Assembly (NCBI GenBank): GCA_030733815.1
Contig: JAUZQE010000020.1
Span: 1 to 52,071 of the forward strand
Reading direction: 5' to 3'
DNA: 52,071 nucleotides
DNA from: Yanghanlia caeni
GTDB taxonomy: Bacteria; Pseudomonadota; Gammaproteobacteria; Burkholderiales; Burkholderiaceae_B
This document shows, in pieces, positions 44,998 through 52,071 of the stretch. Under the pieces are notes generated by a model. It ran no database searches and was not told the origin of the DNA. It was given only the letters and a program-made list of their open reading frames with translations. Both the position numbers and the translations under genes were made by a program. Position 1 is the first letter of the stretch. The number at the start of each line of letters is the position of its first letter.

Positions 44998-45226
44998 AAT
45001 GTCCGTGGACCTTTTCACCTTCCTTGAGCTGATAGTGCGTACCGCAATAGGGGCAGATTGCGCCACCCGTCTGCACGATCTCGATGTAGACGCGGGGGTG
45101 CATGCTCCAGAGCGGAGCCTTGGGGCCGGGGCAATAGACGGGCAGGTCATCGGCCCCGACGTAGACGGTCTCGCCTTGCTGGGCCAGCCTGGCCTCAGGC
45201 GCGATGTTCTCGGACGTACTGCTCAT
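44996..45226 (-). CDS. Zinc-finger (CHCC, NDUFS6-like) protein
   Basis: A 76-residue protein. The C-terminal half contains the CHCC zinc site: Cys in LPVYCPGP, His in WSMHPRVYIEI, and CPYCGTHYQL. This domain is shared with the NDUFS6 accessory subunit of mitochondrial complex I and occurs in proteobacterial small proteins often encoded next to ilvE, as here (43 bases downstream of ilvE, same strand). The role is not established. Confidence 0.85.
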   Translation of the reverse strand: MSSTSENIAPEARLAQQGETVYVGADDLPVYCPGPKAPLWSMHPRVYIEIVQTGGAICPYCGTHYQLKEGEKVHGH

Positions 45227-45268
45227 TTCGTATCCTGATGGAAAGGGAAGTTCTGGGGCGGCGGCCGG

Positions 45269-46189
45269 TCAGACCCGGGTGAGCCAGTGGTGGTATTCGG
45301 GCAGGCGGCCGTTCACGACGTCGAAGAACGCAGACTGCAGGCGTTCGGTGACGGGCCCGCGCTGACCGGCGCCAATGCGTCGGCCGTCGATTTCGCGTAT
45401 GGGCGTGATCTCTGCCGCCGTGCCCGAGAAGAAGGCTTCGTCGGCGATGTAGAGGTCGTCGCGCGTGAGGCGGCGCGTGTGCACGGCGATGCCCAGGTCG
45501 GCCGCCAGGGTATGCACGGTAGCGCGGGTGATGCCCGTGAGGGCCGAGGCGATTTCGGGCTCGTAGATGGCCCCGTCTTTCACGATGAAAAGGTTCTCGC
45601 CGGCACCTTCTGCCACAAAGCCTTCGGTGTCGAGCAGAATGGCTTCGTCGTAGCCGTGGTCGAGCGCCTCGGCGTTGGCGAGGATGGAGTTGGCATAGGT
45701 GCTGGCCACCTTGGCACGCGGCATGGTGACATTTACGTGCTGCCGGGCATAGGACGAGATCTTGCAGCGGATGCCGGCCTTGAGGGCTTCTTCACCCAGG
45801 TAGGCACCCCAAGGCCATGCGGCGATGGCGACGTGCACTGTGGCTCCCTTTGGCGAAACGCCCATTTTTTCGGAGCCGTAGAACACAAGCGGCCTGATAT
45901 AGCAGGACTCGAGTTCGTTGGCGCGTACGACCTCGCATTGTGCGGCGTTGATCGTGTCTTGGTCGAAGGGAATCGACATCTGGTAGATGTGGGCCGAATT
46001 GAACAGCCGGCGGGTGTGGTCTTGCAGGCGGAAGATTGCCGTACCCAGCTCGGTGTTGTAGGCGCGCACCCCTTCGAAGACGGCCAGGCCGTAGTGCAGG
46101 GAATGCGTCAGCACGTGGGTGGTGGCCTCGCGCCACGGAACCAGTTTTCCGTCGTACCAGATTACGCCATCACGATCAGCCATTGACAT
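45269..46189 (-). CDS. ilvE: Branched-chain amino acid aminotransferase
   Basis: Fold-type IV PLP enzyme, 306 residues, last step of Val, Leu and Ile synthesis. Motifs: SLHYGLAVFEGVRAYNT, the PLP-binding Lys in MPRAKVASTYANSILANAEA, GAGENLFIVKDG, and FFSGTAAEITPIREIDGR. The start at 46189 is preferred because GGGAGAG lies about 8 bases upstream; the ATG two codons later is possible. It is divergent to azlCD, which export branched-chain amino acids, and upstream of the zinc-finger gene. Confidence 0.95.
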   Translation of the reverse strand: MSMADRDGVIWYDGKLVPWREATTHVLTHSLHYGLAVFEGVRAYNTELGTAIFRLQDHTRRLFNSAHIYQMSIPFDQDTINAAQCEVVRANELESCYIRPLVFYGSEKMGVSPKGATVHVAIAAWPWGAYLGEEALKAGIRCKISSYARQHVNVTMPRAKVASTYANSILANAEALDHGYDEAILLDTEGFVAEGAGENLFIVKDGAIYEPEIASALTGITRATVHTLAADLGIAVHTRRLTRDDLYIADEAFFSGTAAEITPIREIDGRRIGAGQRGPVTERLQSAFFDVVNGRLPEYHHWLTRV

Positions 46190-46276
46190 ATCGCTCTCTC
46201 CCAAAAGACGCTTGATTGTACCAAGGCAGCGGCGGCATGCTTACAATATGCGGCTGCATTCTTCAGGGTGTACTTC

Positions 46277-47017
46277 GTGTCTTCAAGCAGTCGCAGTCTG
46301 GCCTGGCCGCCGGCGTCTCACCGCGCCCAGTTCCTGCTCGGTTTCCGCGAAGCCTTTCCGGCGCTCGTGGCCACCGGCACCTGGGGGCTCGTCACGGGCA
46401 TCGCAATGGTCAAGTCGGGCATGAGCGAAACGCTGGCCACGGTCATGACCCTGGCAGCCTATGCGGGGTCGGCGCAATTGACGTCGCTGCCACTGCTGAA
46501 CGACGGCGTGCCGCTGTGGCTCATTTTTGCCGCAGGTTTCGTGGTCAACATCCGGTTCATCATTTTCGGCGCCGCGTTGCAGCCGTACTTCCGGCATTTC
46601 AGCTGGCCCCGTCGCCTGGGCCTGGGTGCCTTCATGAGCGATATCGGATTCGTCATGTTCATGGGGCGCTACGGTGAAGCACGCGAACGCGGCGATCCGC
46701 TGCAGATCTGGTACTACCTGGGCGTGGTTGGCCCCGGCTGGCTGATCTGGAACGTGTGTTCGATCATCGGCGTGTATCTGGCTGCGGCCATTCCGGCCTC
46801 GTGGTCGCTTGAATTTGCGGCCGTGCTGGCGCTGCTGTCGGTGGTCATTCCCCTGGTCAGCACGCGACCGGTGGCCGTCTGCATCGTGGCGTCGGCCATT
46901 ACCGCCTGGCTGGGGCAGGGCCTGCCGCTGCGTCTGGGGCTCGCCGCCGCCGTGCTGGTCGGTATTTTGGCCGGCGTGCTGAGCGAGCGCTACATGGACA
47001 AGGTGCAACGCACATGA
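46277..47017 (+). CDS. azlC: AzlC-family branched-chain amino acid exporter, large subunit
   Basis: A 246-residue membrane protein of the AzlC/YgaZ family, which together with AzlD exports valine, leucine or analogues. Typical motifs are FREAFPALVATGTWGLVTGI, LAAYAGSAQLTSLPLL, and FVVNIRFIIFGAALQPYF; several hydrophobic helices follow. The start is GTG at 46277 with AGGG about 8 bases ahead; GTG 46268 is an alternative. A TACAAT hexamer at 46242-46247 may be its -10. The stop overlaps the azlD ATG by 4 bases. Being divergent to ilvE fits a branched-chain amino acid role. Confidence 0.9.
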   Translation: MSSSSRSLAWPPASHRAQFLLGFREAFPALVATGTWGLVTGIAMVKSGMSETLATVMTLAAYAGSAQLTSLPLLNDGVPLWLIFAAGFVVNIRFIIFGAALQPYFRHFSWPRRLGLGAFMSDIGFVMFMGRYGEARERGDPLQIWYYLGVVGPGWLIWNVCSIIGVYLAAAIPASWSLEFAAVLALLSVVIPLVSTRPVAVCIVASAITAWLGQGLPLRLGLAAAVLVGILAGVLSERYMDKVQRT

Positions 47018-47346
47018 TGCATGACGTTCCATATGTACTGGGGGCCATCGCGCTGCTGACGATCTGCAGCCTGGTGACGCGTGCGGGGTATCTGCTGCTT
47101 GGCGATTACCTGCCGTTGTCAGATGGCGTGCGCCGCGCGCTGCGTTACGCGCCGGCTGCGGCATTGGTGGGCATCATCGTGCCTGAAGTGTTGCCATGGC
47201 AGCCGGGCACCGCACCCGTGTTCGATGCCAAGGCGGTTGCGGCACTGGTCGGTGTGCTGTTGTACCTGCGCACCCGCAACGGCCTGGTGGTGATCGGTGG
47301 CGGCATGCTGGCGTATTGGCTGCTGCGGGCCGTGTGGCCGTTCTGA
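47014..47346 (+). CDS. azlD: AzlD-family branched-chain amino acid exporter, small subunit
   Basis: A 110-residue, four-helix membrane protein of the AzlD/YgaH family. It contains LTICSLVTRAGYLLLGDYLP and RRALRYAPAAALVGIIVPEVL, both typical. It overlaps azlC (ATGA), so the two subunits are probably made in a coupled way. Confidence 0.9.
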   Translation: MMHDVPYVLGAIALLTICSLVTRAGYLLLGDYLPLSDGVRRALRYAPAAALVGIIVPEVLPWQPGTAPVFDAKAVAALVGVLLYLRTRNGLVVIGGGMLAYWLLRAVWPF

Positions 47347-47484
47347 AGGCGCGGTGCGGGCCTGTCGAGTGTCGCTGCCACGCTGCACTTGAATGGTATC
47401 GCGTGGTGCCGGCCGTATCTGCGTTAAAATCATGAGGTTAACGACGCCGCCGCCGCATTCGCCTGGCGGGGCACGCTCATTTCA
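47347..47484 (+). promoter_or_regulatory. Upstream region of rhlE with possible -10
   Basis: The 138-base gap between azlD and the helicase gene holds TAAAAT at 47425-47430, a possible -10, but no matching -35. No terminator hairpin with a T run is visible behind azlD. Confidence 0.25.
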
Positions 47485-48867
47485 ATGACAGACACTATCA
47501 AATCTCAGCAAGACACCATCACCGCCTTTTCGGATTTCGGACTGCATCCCGGCCTGTTGCAGGCGATCGCCGAAACCGGCTATACCACCCCGACTCCCAT
47601 TCAGGCCCAGGCCATTCCGCACGTGCTCGATGGCCGCGACGTCATGGGCGCCGCCCAGACCGGCACGGGCAAGACTGCTGCCTTCACGCTGCCCATTCTG
47701 CATCGGCTCATGCCGCTGGCCAACACCAGTGCGTCGCCGGCGCGCCACCCCGTGCGCGCCCTCATTCTTGCGCCCACGCGCGAACTGGCCGATCAGGTCT
47801 ACCAGAGCGTGGTGCAGTACAGCAAGCATGTGCCATTGCGTTCGGCCGTGGTTTATGGCGGAGTGGATATCGGGCCGCAGCGTGAGGCGCTGCGCCGCGG
47901 TTGCGAGGTGCTGGTGGCAACGCCGGGGCGTCTGCTCGATCACCTCGAACAGAAGAACGTCAACCTCAGCCAGGTTGGCCTGTTCGTGCTCGATGAAGCC
48001 GACCGCATGCTCGACATGGGCTTCCTGCCCGATCTCGATCGCATTGTGCGGCTGCTGCCGGCCCGCCGGCAGGGCCTGCTGTTTTCGGCCACGTTCAGCA
48101 ACGAAATTCGCAAGCTGGCGCGCACCTACCTGAACAACCCGGTGGAAGTCGAAGTGGCGGCGCGCAATGCCACGGCCGATACGGTCAGCCAGATCGTGTA
48201 CCCGCTGTCGCAGTCTGAAAAGCGTGCCGCCGTGGTGCATCTGGTCAAGTCGCGCGGCCTGCGCCAGGTGATCGTGTTCTCGAACACGAAGATCGGCTGC
48301 AGCCGTCTGGCCCGCGAACTCATTCGCGACGGCGTCAAGGCCGAATCCATACACGGCGACAAGAGCCAGCTCGACCGCATGAAGGCCCTTGATGCCTTCA
48401 AGGCCGGCGAGCTTGAGGTGCTGGTGGCCACCGACGTGGCCGCGCGCGGTCTCGACGTCGCCGGCGTGCCGTGTGTCATCAACTACGATCTGCCTCATAA
48501 CCCCGAAGATTACGTACACCGCATCGGCCGTACCGGTCGTGCCGGTGCCAGCGGCGAGGCCATCAGCTTTTTCGTGCCCGAAGAAGAGCGGCTGCTCGCC
48601 GACATCGAGAAACTGATCCGGCGCAAGATTCCGCGTGGCCAGCTCGATCTGCCCGCCACACCCCGGCGCACCCGAAGCACTTCGGGGCGTTCGCGGGCCG
48701 ATTCATACCGGCCGTCTGCGCAGCCCGTTGATGATTTCTTCTTCAAACCCTACGAACCTTCGGCGGCCAGCAGCGACAGGGCTGCTCCCGCAGTGCCGGC
48801 GGGCAACGGTCGCTCGGCAGAGCGGCGCCGCTCGGTGGGCGTGCTACTTGGTGGCGGCCGCCACTAA
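47485..48867 (+). CDS. rhlE: DEAD-box RNA helicase, RhlE-type
   Basis: A 460-residue ATP-dependent RNA helicase involved in ribosome assembly or RNA turnover. Q motif FGLHPGLLQAIAETGYTTPTPIQ, motif I AAQTGTGKTAAFTLP near residue 57, DEAD box VLDEADRMLDMGF near 170, motif III SATFS, motif V ATDVAARGLD and motif VI YVHRIGRTGRAG are all intact. After residue 375 comes a basic, Arg/Ser-rich low-complexity tail (TPRRTRSTSGRSRADSYRPS) that probably binds RNA. Its 3' end overlaps the convergent thioredoxin-like gene by 24 bases. Confidence 0.93.
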   Translation: MTDTIKSQQDTITAFSDFGLHPGLLQAIAETGYTTPTPIQAQAIPHVLDGRDVMGAAQTGTGKTAAFTLPILHRLMPLANTSASPARHPVRALILAPTRELADQVYQSVVQYSKHVPLRSAVVYGGVDIGPQREALRRGCEVLVATPGRLLDHLEQKNVNLSQVGLFVLDEADRMLDMGFLPDLDRIVRLLPARRQGLLFSATFSNEIRKLARTYLNNPVEVEVAARNATADTVSQIVYPLSQSEKRAAVVHLVKSRGLRQVIVFSNTKIGCSRLARELIRDGVKAESIHGDKSQLDRMKALDAFKAGELEVLVATDVAARGLDVAGVPCVINYDLPHNPEDYVHRIGRTGRAGASGEAISFFVPEEERLLADIEKLIRRKIPRGQLDLPATPRRTRSTSGRSRADSYRPSAQPVDDFFFKPYEPSAASSDRAAPAVPAGNGRSAERRRSVGVLLGGGRH

Positions 48868-49233
48868 TTGCTTCATGGCGGCGGGGCCGGCATCCATTAC
48901 TGCCAGGCCCGTTGCGGCGCTTTGAAGCAGGCGCTGAAGGTGTTCAATATGTGGGGGCATGGGCCCGAAGAACAGATTGCCTGCCGGGGACTGCACCAGC
49001 ACGGTGGGAAAGTTCTCGATGTCTTCGTCGCCCAGCAGCGCCTCGTTCTCTTCGATGTCGACCCACACGAACAGAAGTTCGGGCATTTGCGCGGCCAGCG
49101 TTTCGAAAGACGGGCGATATTCGCTGCAAGTGTCGCACCAGGCCGCGCAGTAGCAGGTTACGACCAGGTTGTCGTGACCGGCCAGTGCGCCGGCCAGCGC
49201 GGGAAGCTGGGTCTGTGCGTCGTAGAAGCTCAT
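48844..49233 (-). CDS. Thioredoxin-fold protein with WCDTC active site
   Basis: A 129-residue cytoplasmic thioredoxin-like protein. The active site is CYCAAWCDTC (Cys33 and Cys36), with extra cysteines at 27 and 29 just before it. FPTVLVQSPAG supplies the cis-Pro loop. The C-terminal 30 residues form an added helix. The atypical CDTC pair and the extra cysteines distinguish it from TrxA (WCGPC). It is probably a specialised reductase; the partner is unknown. It is divergent to the EI24 gene. Confidence 0.85.
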   Translation of the reverse strand: MSFYDAQTQLPALAGALAGHDNLVVTCYCAAWCDTCSEYRPSFETLAAQMPELLFVWVDIEENEALLGDEDIENFPTVLVQSPAGNLFFGPMPPHIEHLQRLLQSAATGLAVMDAGPAAMKQLVAAATK

Positions 49234-49303
49234 TGATGCCTTAAATTTACGCAGTGGGCGTTCCCCACTATGATACCTTCTGTCTTCCCACGAAGAGCGT
49301 CAC

Positions 49304-50092
49304 ATGGATCAATATCAGCTGGCTGTACGCGATCAACGGCCCTCAAACGGCCTGGCTGCCGTGGCGGCGGCCTTCAAGCGGGCGCTGGTGTCGCAGCTGC
49401 ATCCCAAGATGCTGGCGGCGATTCTGCTGCCGTTCATCATTACGCTGCTGGGTGCGATCGTGCTGCTGTGGGCCTTCTGGAGCCCGCTCACTGCGTGGCT
49501 CACCGACGCGTCGGCCGATTGGGGCGTGGTCAACACGGTCGATGCATGGCTGGTTGCCATCGGTCTCGTGTCAATCAAGCTGTATCTCATTCCGGTGCTC
49601 GCGGCGGGCATACTTCTTCCCATGTCGGGCATACTGGGGCTGATCATCGCCGCCGTGTTCATCATGCCGATCGTCCTGGGGCACCTTGATCGTCACCATT
49701 ACGCCGGGCTGCGGCGCAACGGTCGTAACGCAACGGTTCTGGGTGCCTGGAACGCGATTTGGGTAGGCGTGCTGTTCGTGCTGGGCTGGCTGGTCACCAT
49801 GCCGCTTTGGCTGTTCCCGCCGTTCGCCGTAATATTGCCGATTTTCTGGTGGACTTTCGCCATCACCCGCATGCTGCGCGTCGACGCCGTCATCGAACAT
49901 GCCGATCCCGAAGAACGTCGCTATATCTGGCGACGCCATAACCGCCAGTGGTGGCTCATCGGTTTTTGCCTGGCCCTCATCAATCTTCTGCCGCCGGCAT
50001 GGCTGGTCATGCCGGTGTTTTCATCGCTGGTGTTCGCGCATTTCGGGCTCGAGGCCCTGCGGCAGTATCGTCTTTCCGGAAGTACGTCATGA
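49304..50092 (+). CDS. EI24-domain (CysZ-like) membrane protein
   Basis: A 262-residue membrane protein of the EI24/CysZ family. It has hydrophobic helices at about residues 40-62, 85-125, 148-180 and 213-245 and the family segment IIAAVFIMPIVLGHLDRHHY. CysZ imports sulfate in E. coli, but no cys genes are near, so sulfate transport is not implied. Its TGA overlaps the start of the molybdopterin-binding gene (ATGA), an arrangement that suggests a shared operon. Confidence 0.82.
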   Translation: MDQYQLAVRDQRPSNGLAAVAAAFKRALVSQLHPKMLAAILLPFIITLLGAIVLLWAFWSPLTAWLTDASADWGVVNTVDAWLVAIGLVSIKLYLIPVLAAGILLPMSGILGLIIAAVFIMPIVLGHLDRHHYAGLRRNGRNATVLGAWNAIWVGVLFVLGWLVTMPLWLFPPFAVILPIFWWTFAITRMLRVDAVIEHADPEERRYIWRRHNRQWWLIGFCLALINLLPPAWLVMPVFSSLVFAHFGLEALRQYRLSGSTS

Positions 50093-50880
50093 CGCAAGAT
50101 ATTCCACGCATCCGTCTCATCCTCATCGGCGACGAGATCCTCTCGGGCCGCCGGCAAGACAAGCACATGGCGCATCTCATTCAACTGCTGGGTGAACGCG
50201 GGTTGCAGCTGTCGGGCGTCGAAATCGTTTCCGATGCGCAGGAAGACATCGTGGCGGTACTCAGCCGCAGCTTCGCCACGCGCGACATCGTCTTTTGCTG
50301 CGGCGGCATTGGCGCCACGCCCGACGACCGCACGCGACAGGCGGCCGCCGAAGCACTTGGCGTCAAGCTCGTCCTGCATCCGGAGGCCGAGCGGTTGATC
50401 ACGGAACGCTGCGCCGACATGGCGCGCGAGGGCCGCGGTACGGCCGACATGTCGCATCCCGAGAATCAGCAGCGCCTTGAAATGGGCAAGTTTCCCGTGG
50501 GCAGCGATATCGTGCCGAACCCCTACAACAAGATCCCCGGGTTCTTCATTCGCGACCATACCTTCATGCCGGGCTTTCCGGTCATGGCCTGGCCCATGAT
50601 GGAATGGACGCTCGACAAGCGCTATTCCTCGCTCCATCACCGGGTCGATCGGGTTGAGCATTCCTTTGTGGTGTTCGAGATGCCCGAGTCGCGTATTACG
50701 CCTGCCCTCGAAGAGCTCGAGCGGCGCTGGCCCGGTGTGCGCGCCTTCAGTCTGCCTAGCTTGGGGCAGGGCAGGCCGCGCATCGACCTGGGCGTGAAGG
50801 GCGAGCCCGAGGCGGCGGCGATGGCGCTTTCGTTTCTGCGCAGCGAAGTGTTGCGGCTGGGCGGCGAGCTGAATCCCTGA
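50089..50880 (+). CDS. Molybdopterin-binding (MoaB/CinA-N-like) domain protein
   Basis: A 263-residue single-domain protein related to the N-terminal domain of CinA and to MoaB/MogA. LILIGDEILSGRRQDKHMAH (residues 10-29) and CCGGIGATPDDRTRQAAAEA carry the GDE and GGxGxTxDD signatures of molybdopterin-binding folds. The C-terminal deamidase domain of full CinA is absent. The exact substrate, perhaps a nucleotide, is not known. It overlaps the EI24 gene start-to-stop. Confidence 0.85.
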   Translation: MTQDIPRIRLILIGDEILSGRRQDKHMAHLIQLLGERGLQLSGVEIVSDAQEDIVAVLSRSFATRDIVFCCGGIGATPDDRTRQAAAEALGVKLVLHPEAERLITERCADMAREGRGTADMSHPENQQRLEMGKFPVGSDIVPNPYNKIPGFFIRDHTFMPGFPVMAWPMMEWTLDKRYSSLHHRVDRVEHSFVVFEMPESRITPALEELERRWPGVRAFSLPSLGQGRPRIDLGVKGEPEAAAMALSFLRSEVLRLGGELNP

Positions 50881-50983
50881 GCGGCCGGTTTTCGCCCCTG
50901 AGGCGGGCGGGCCGATGCATCGAAGCCACGTCCCCGGCGCGGATCGTTGCGAACCGGAGACAAAATGCGTACGCTTCGTGTAT

Positions 50984-51000
50984 ATTCCACCATACGGAAT
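50984..51000 (+). promoter_or_regulatory. Dyad and -10-like element upstream of the IclR gene
   Basis: ATTCC-N7-GGAAT (50984-51000) overlaps a TATATT -10-like hexamer (50981-50986), about 35 bases before the regulator's ATG. A dyad over its own promoter is the usual setting for IclR-family autoregulation. Confidence 0.4.
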
Positions 51001-51032
51001 TGCTGCATCGCATCATCAACGCCCCGCTCAAT

Positions 51033-51860
51033 ATGACACCTTCAGCACATCCCGATACGCTCAACCCCTCCGAAACACGCGCCGCGGCAACGGTCAGCGG
51101 TGGCCAGCTCTCGATTCAGGTGCTGGAACGCACCATGAAACTGCTTGATGTGCTGGCATCACACGCCGACCCTGTTGCACTCAAAGACCTTGCGGCCGCA
51201 GCGGGTCTGCACACGTCGACCACGCACCGCATTCTGAACGACCTGGTGGTGGGGCGGTATGTGAACCGGGTCGATAGCGGCATGTACCAGCTCGGCATGC
51301 GCCTGCTGGAACTGGGTTCGCTGGTTAAACGGCGTCTGAACGTGCGTGAAGTGGCGCTGGAGCCGATGCGTGAGCTGCATCGCATCACCGGGCAGACCGT
51401 GAACCTGTCGCTGCAACAGGGCGACGAGATCGTCTATATCGAACGTGCCTGGAGCGAGCGTTCGGGCATGCAGGTGGTTCGTGCCATCGGGGGTCATGCG
51501 CCGTTGCACCTTACGTCAACCGGCAAGCTGTTCCTTTCAGTGGCCGAACCACGCCAGGTACGTGCCTATGCCACTCGAACCGGGCTGGCCGGCACCACAC
51601 GCAACAGCATTACCGACATCGAGCGTCTCGAACGTGAGCTGGCCCTGGTGCGCCGCCACGGATACGCGCGCGACAACGAAGAGCTGGAACTGGGCGTGCG
51701 CTGCATTGCTGCCGGCATACACGACGATACGGGCAAGCTGCAGGCGGGGCTGTCGCTGTCGGCGCCTGCCGATCGTCTGCGCGACGACTGGATTCCCCTG
51801 CTGCAGCGCGCTGCGTTACAGATTTCCGAGGCCCTGGGCTACGAGGCCGCGTCGGAATGA
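51033..51860 (+). CDS. IclR-family transcriptional regulator
   Basis: A 275-residue regulator. After a 30-residue N-terminal extension, the winged helix-turn-helix covers about residues 33-95 (LERTMKLLDVLASHADPVAL, then AAGLHTSTTHRILNDLVVGR), followed by the IclR effector domain (HRITGQTVNLSLQQGDEIVY, LHLTSTGKLFLS, GYARDNEELELGVRCIAAGI). The effector is unknown. The start ATG 51033 lacks a clear ribosome site; an upstream TTG is possible. The likely target is downstream of the window or divergent; nothing between 51861 and the window end can be assigned. Confidence 0.9.
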   Translation: MTPSAHPDTLNPSETRAAATVSGGQLSIQVLERTMKLLDVLASHADPVALKDLAAAAGLHTSTTHRILNDLVVGRYVNRVDSGMYQLGMRLLELGSLVKRRLNVREVALEPMRELHRITGQTVNLSLQQGDEIVYIERAWSERSGMQVVRAIGGHAPLHLTSTGKLFLSVAEPRQVRAYATRTGLAGTTRNSITDIERLERELALVRRHGYARDNEELELGVRCIAAGIHDDTGKLQAGLSLSAPADRLRDDWIPLLQRAALQISEALGYEAASE

Positions 51861-52071
51861 CGGCCGGGTCGCAATGACGCCTGGGCCGTCCGAGCTATGT
51901 TTGCGCCGTTCCGCAATACCTACGCAAAACTAGTCATTTCTGGCCAAATCTGCTGCTTGCTTCCTGCTTCACCGAGGCCGGTTTCACCGCGCTCTTGCGA
52001 GTGCGGCCAGCGCCTTCCTCTCCACAGGCTGACACGGTGGAACTCACCGCCATGTTCTTCAGATTGGTTGC
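51861..52071. other. Unassigned end of window
   Basis: No gene, hairpin terminator or RNA was recognised in these 211 bases. An ATG at 52052 opens a plus-strand frame of only six codons (MFFRLV) before the window ends; with no clear ribosome site it cannot be called. Confidence 0.4.

Noticed and set aside
44918-45238. 106-codon plus-strand frame over the zinc-finger gene
   Set aside because: Antisense to the zinc-finger protein whose CHCC motif is clear.

Overview
This is a GC-rich, densely packed chromosomal segment. Gene content and order (dusB-fis-purH-ruvC-ruvA, glnS next to minCDE, double-length uvrA, ilvE beside azlCD, CtaG/M48 protease pair) point to a beta-proteobacterium of the order Burkholderiales, most likely family Alcaligenaceae (Bordetella/Achromobacter/Pusillimonas relatives). 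This is inferred from protein style and gene order, not from a database search. No rRNA, tRNA, CRISPR array or intact insertion sequence was seen.

Layout. 1-4.1 kb: glutaryl-CoA dehydrogenase, an acetolactate-synthase-like ThDP enzyme and its divergent LysR regulator; a hairpin resembling an IS200/IS605 right end lies beyond gcdH. 4.1-11.5 kb: gamma-glutamyltransferase, purU, a FAD oxidoreductase, a flavin reductase-like protein, pdxH, a ChaC-like cyclotransferase, tcdA and a PabC-like aminotransferase. 11.5-17.3 kb: a 1925-residue UvrA carrying two complete UvrA units. 17.3-22 kb: an unrecognised 42-residue basic ORF with a strong terminator, a glycosyltransferase, an acidic protein, ettA, an isochorismatase-like hydrolase and a glycine-zipper lipoprotein. 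22-25.8 kb: glnS-minC-minD-minE. 25.9-31.5 kb: a CydA/CydB-like pair, an EnvZ/OmpR-type two-component system and an exported beta-barrel-like protein. 31.5-40.7 kb: recQ, ruvB, a threonine dehydratase-like gene, then ruvA, ruvC, purH, fis, dusB and a UbiH-like hydroxylase. 40.7-45.2 kb: a leader-like short transcript, a small ACT-like protein, CtaG-like and BepA-like proteins, a YheT-like hydrolase and a zinc-finger protein. 45.3-52 kb: ilvE, azlCD, a RhlE-type helicase, a thioredoxin-like protein, an EI24 membrane protein, a molybdopterin-binding-domain protein and an IclR regulator.

Most of the window is housekeeping: DNA repair and recombination (uvrA, recQ, ruvABC), cell division (minCDE, fis), purine/folate/vitamin B6 metabolism (purU, purH, pdxH, pabC-like), translation (glnS, ettA, dusB, tcdA, rhlE) and branched-chain amino acid synthesis/export (ilvE, azlCD).

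The most unusual item is the CydAB-like pair at 25.9-28.3 kb. The CydA-like subunit aligns along its whole length with cyanide-insensitive (CioA) bd oxidases, yet every residue position known to ligate the three hemes, the Q-loop Lys/Glu pair and the GRQPW motif are substituted. The CydB-like partner keeps its family motifs. This looks like a bd-oxidase-derived membrane complex with a different, non-canonical function. Secondary items are the 42-residue basic ORF unit, an attenuator-like leader near 40.8 kb and the fused tandem UvrA.
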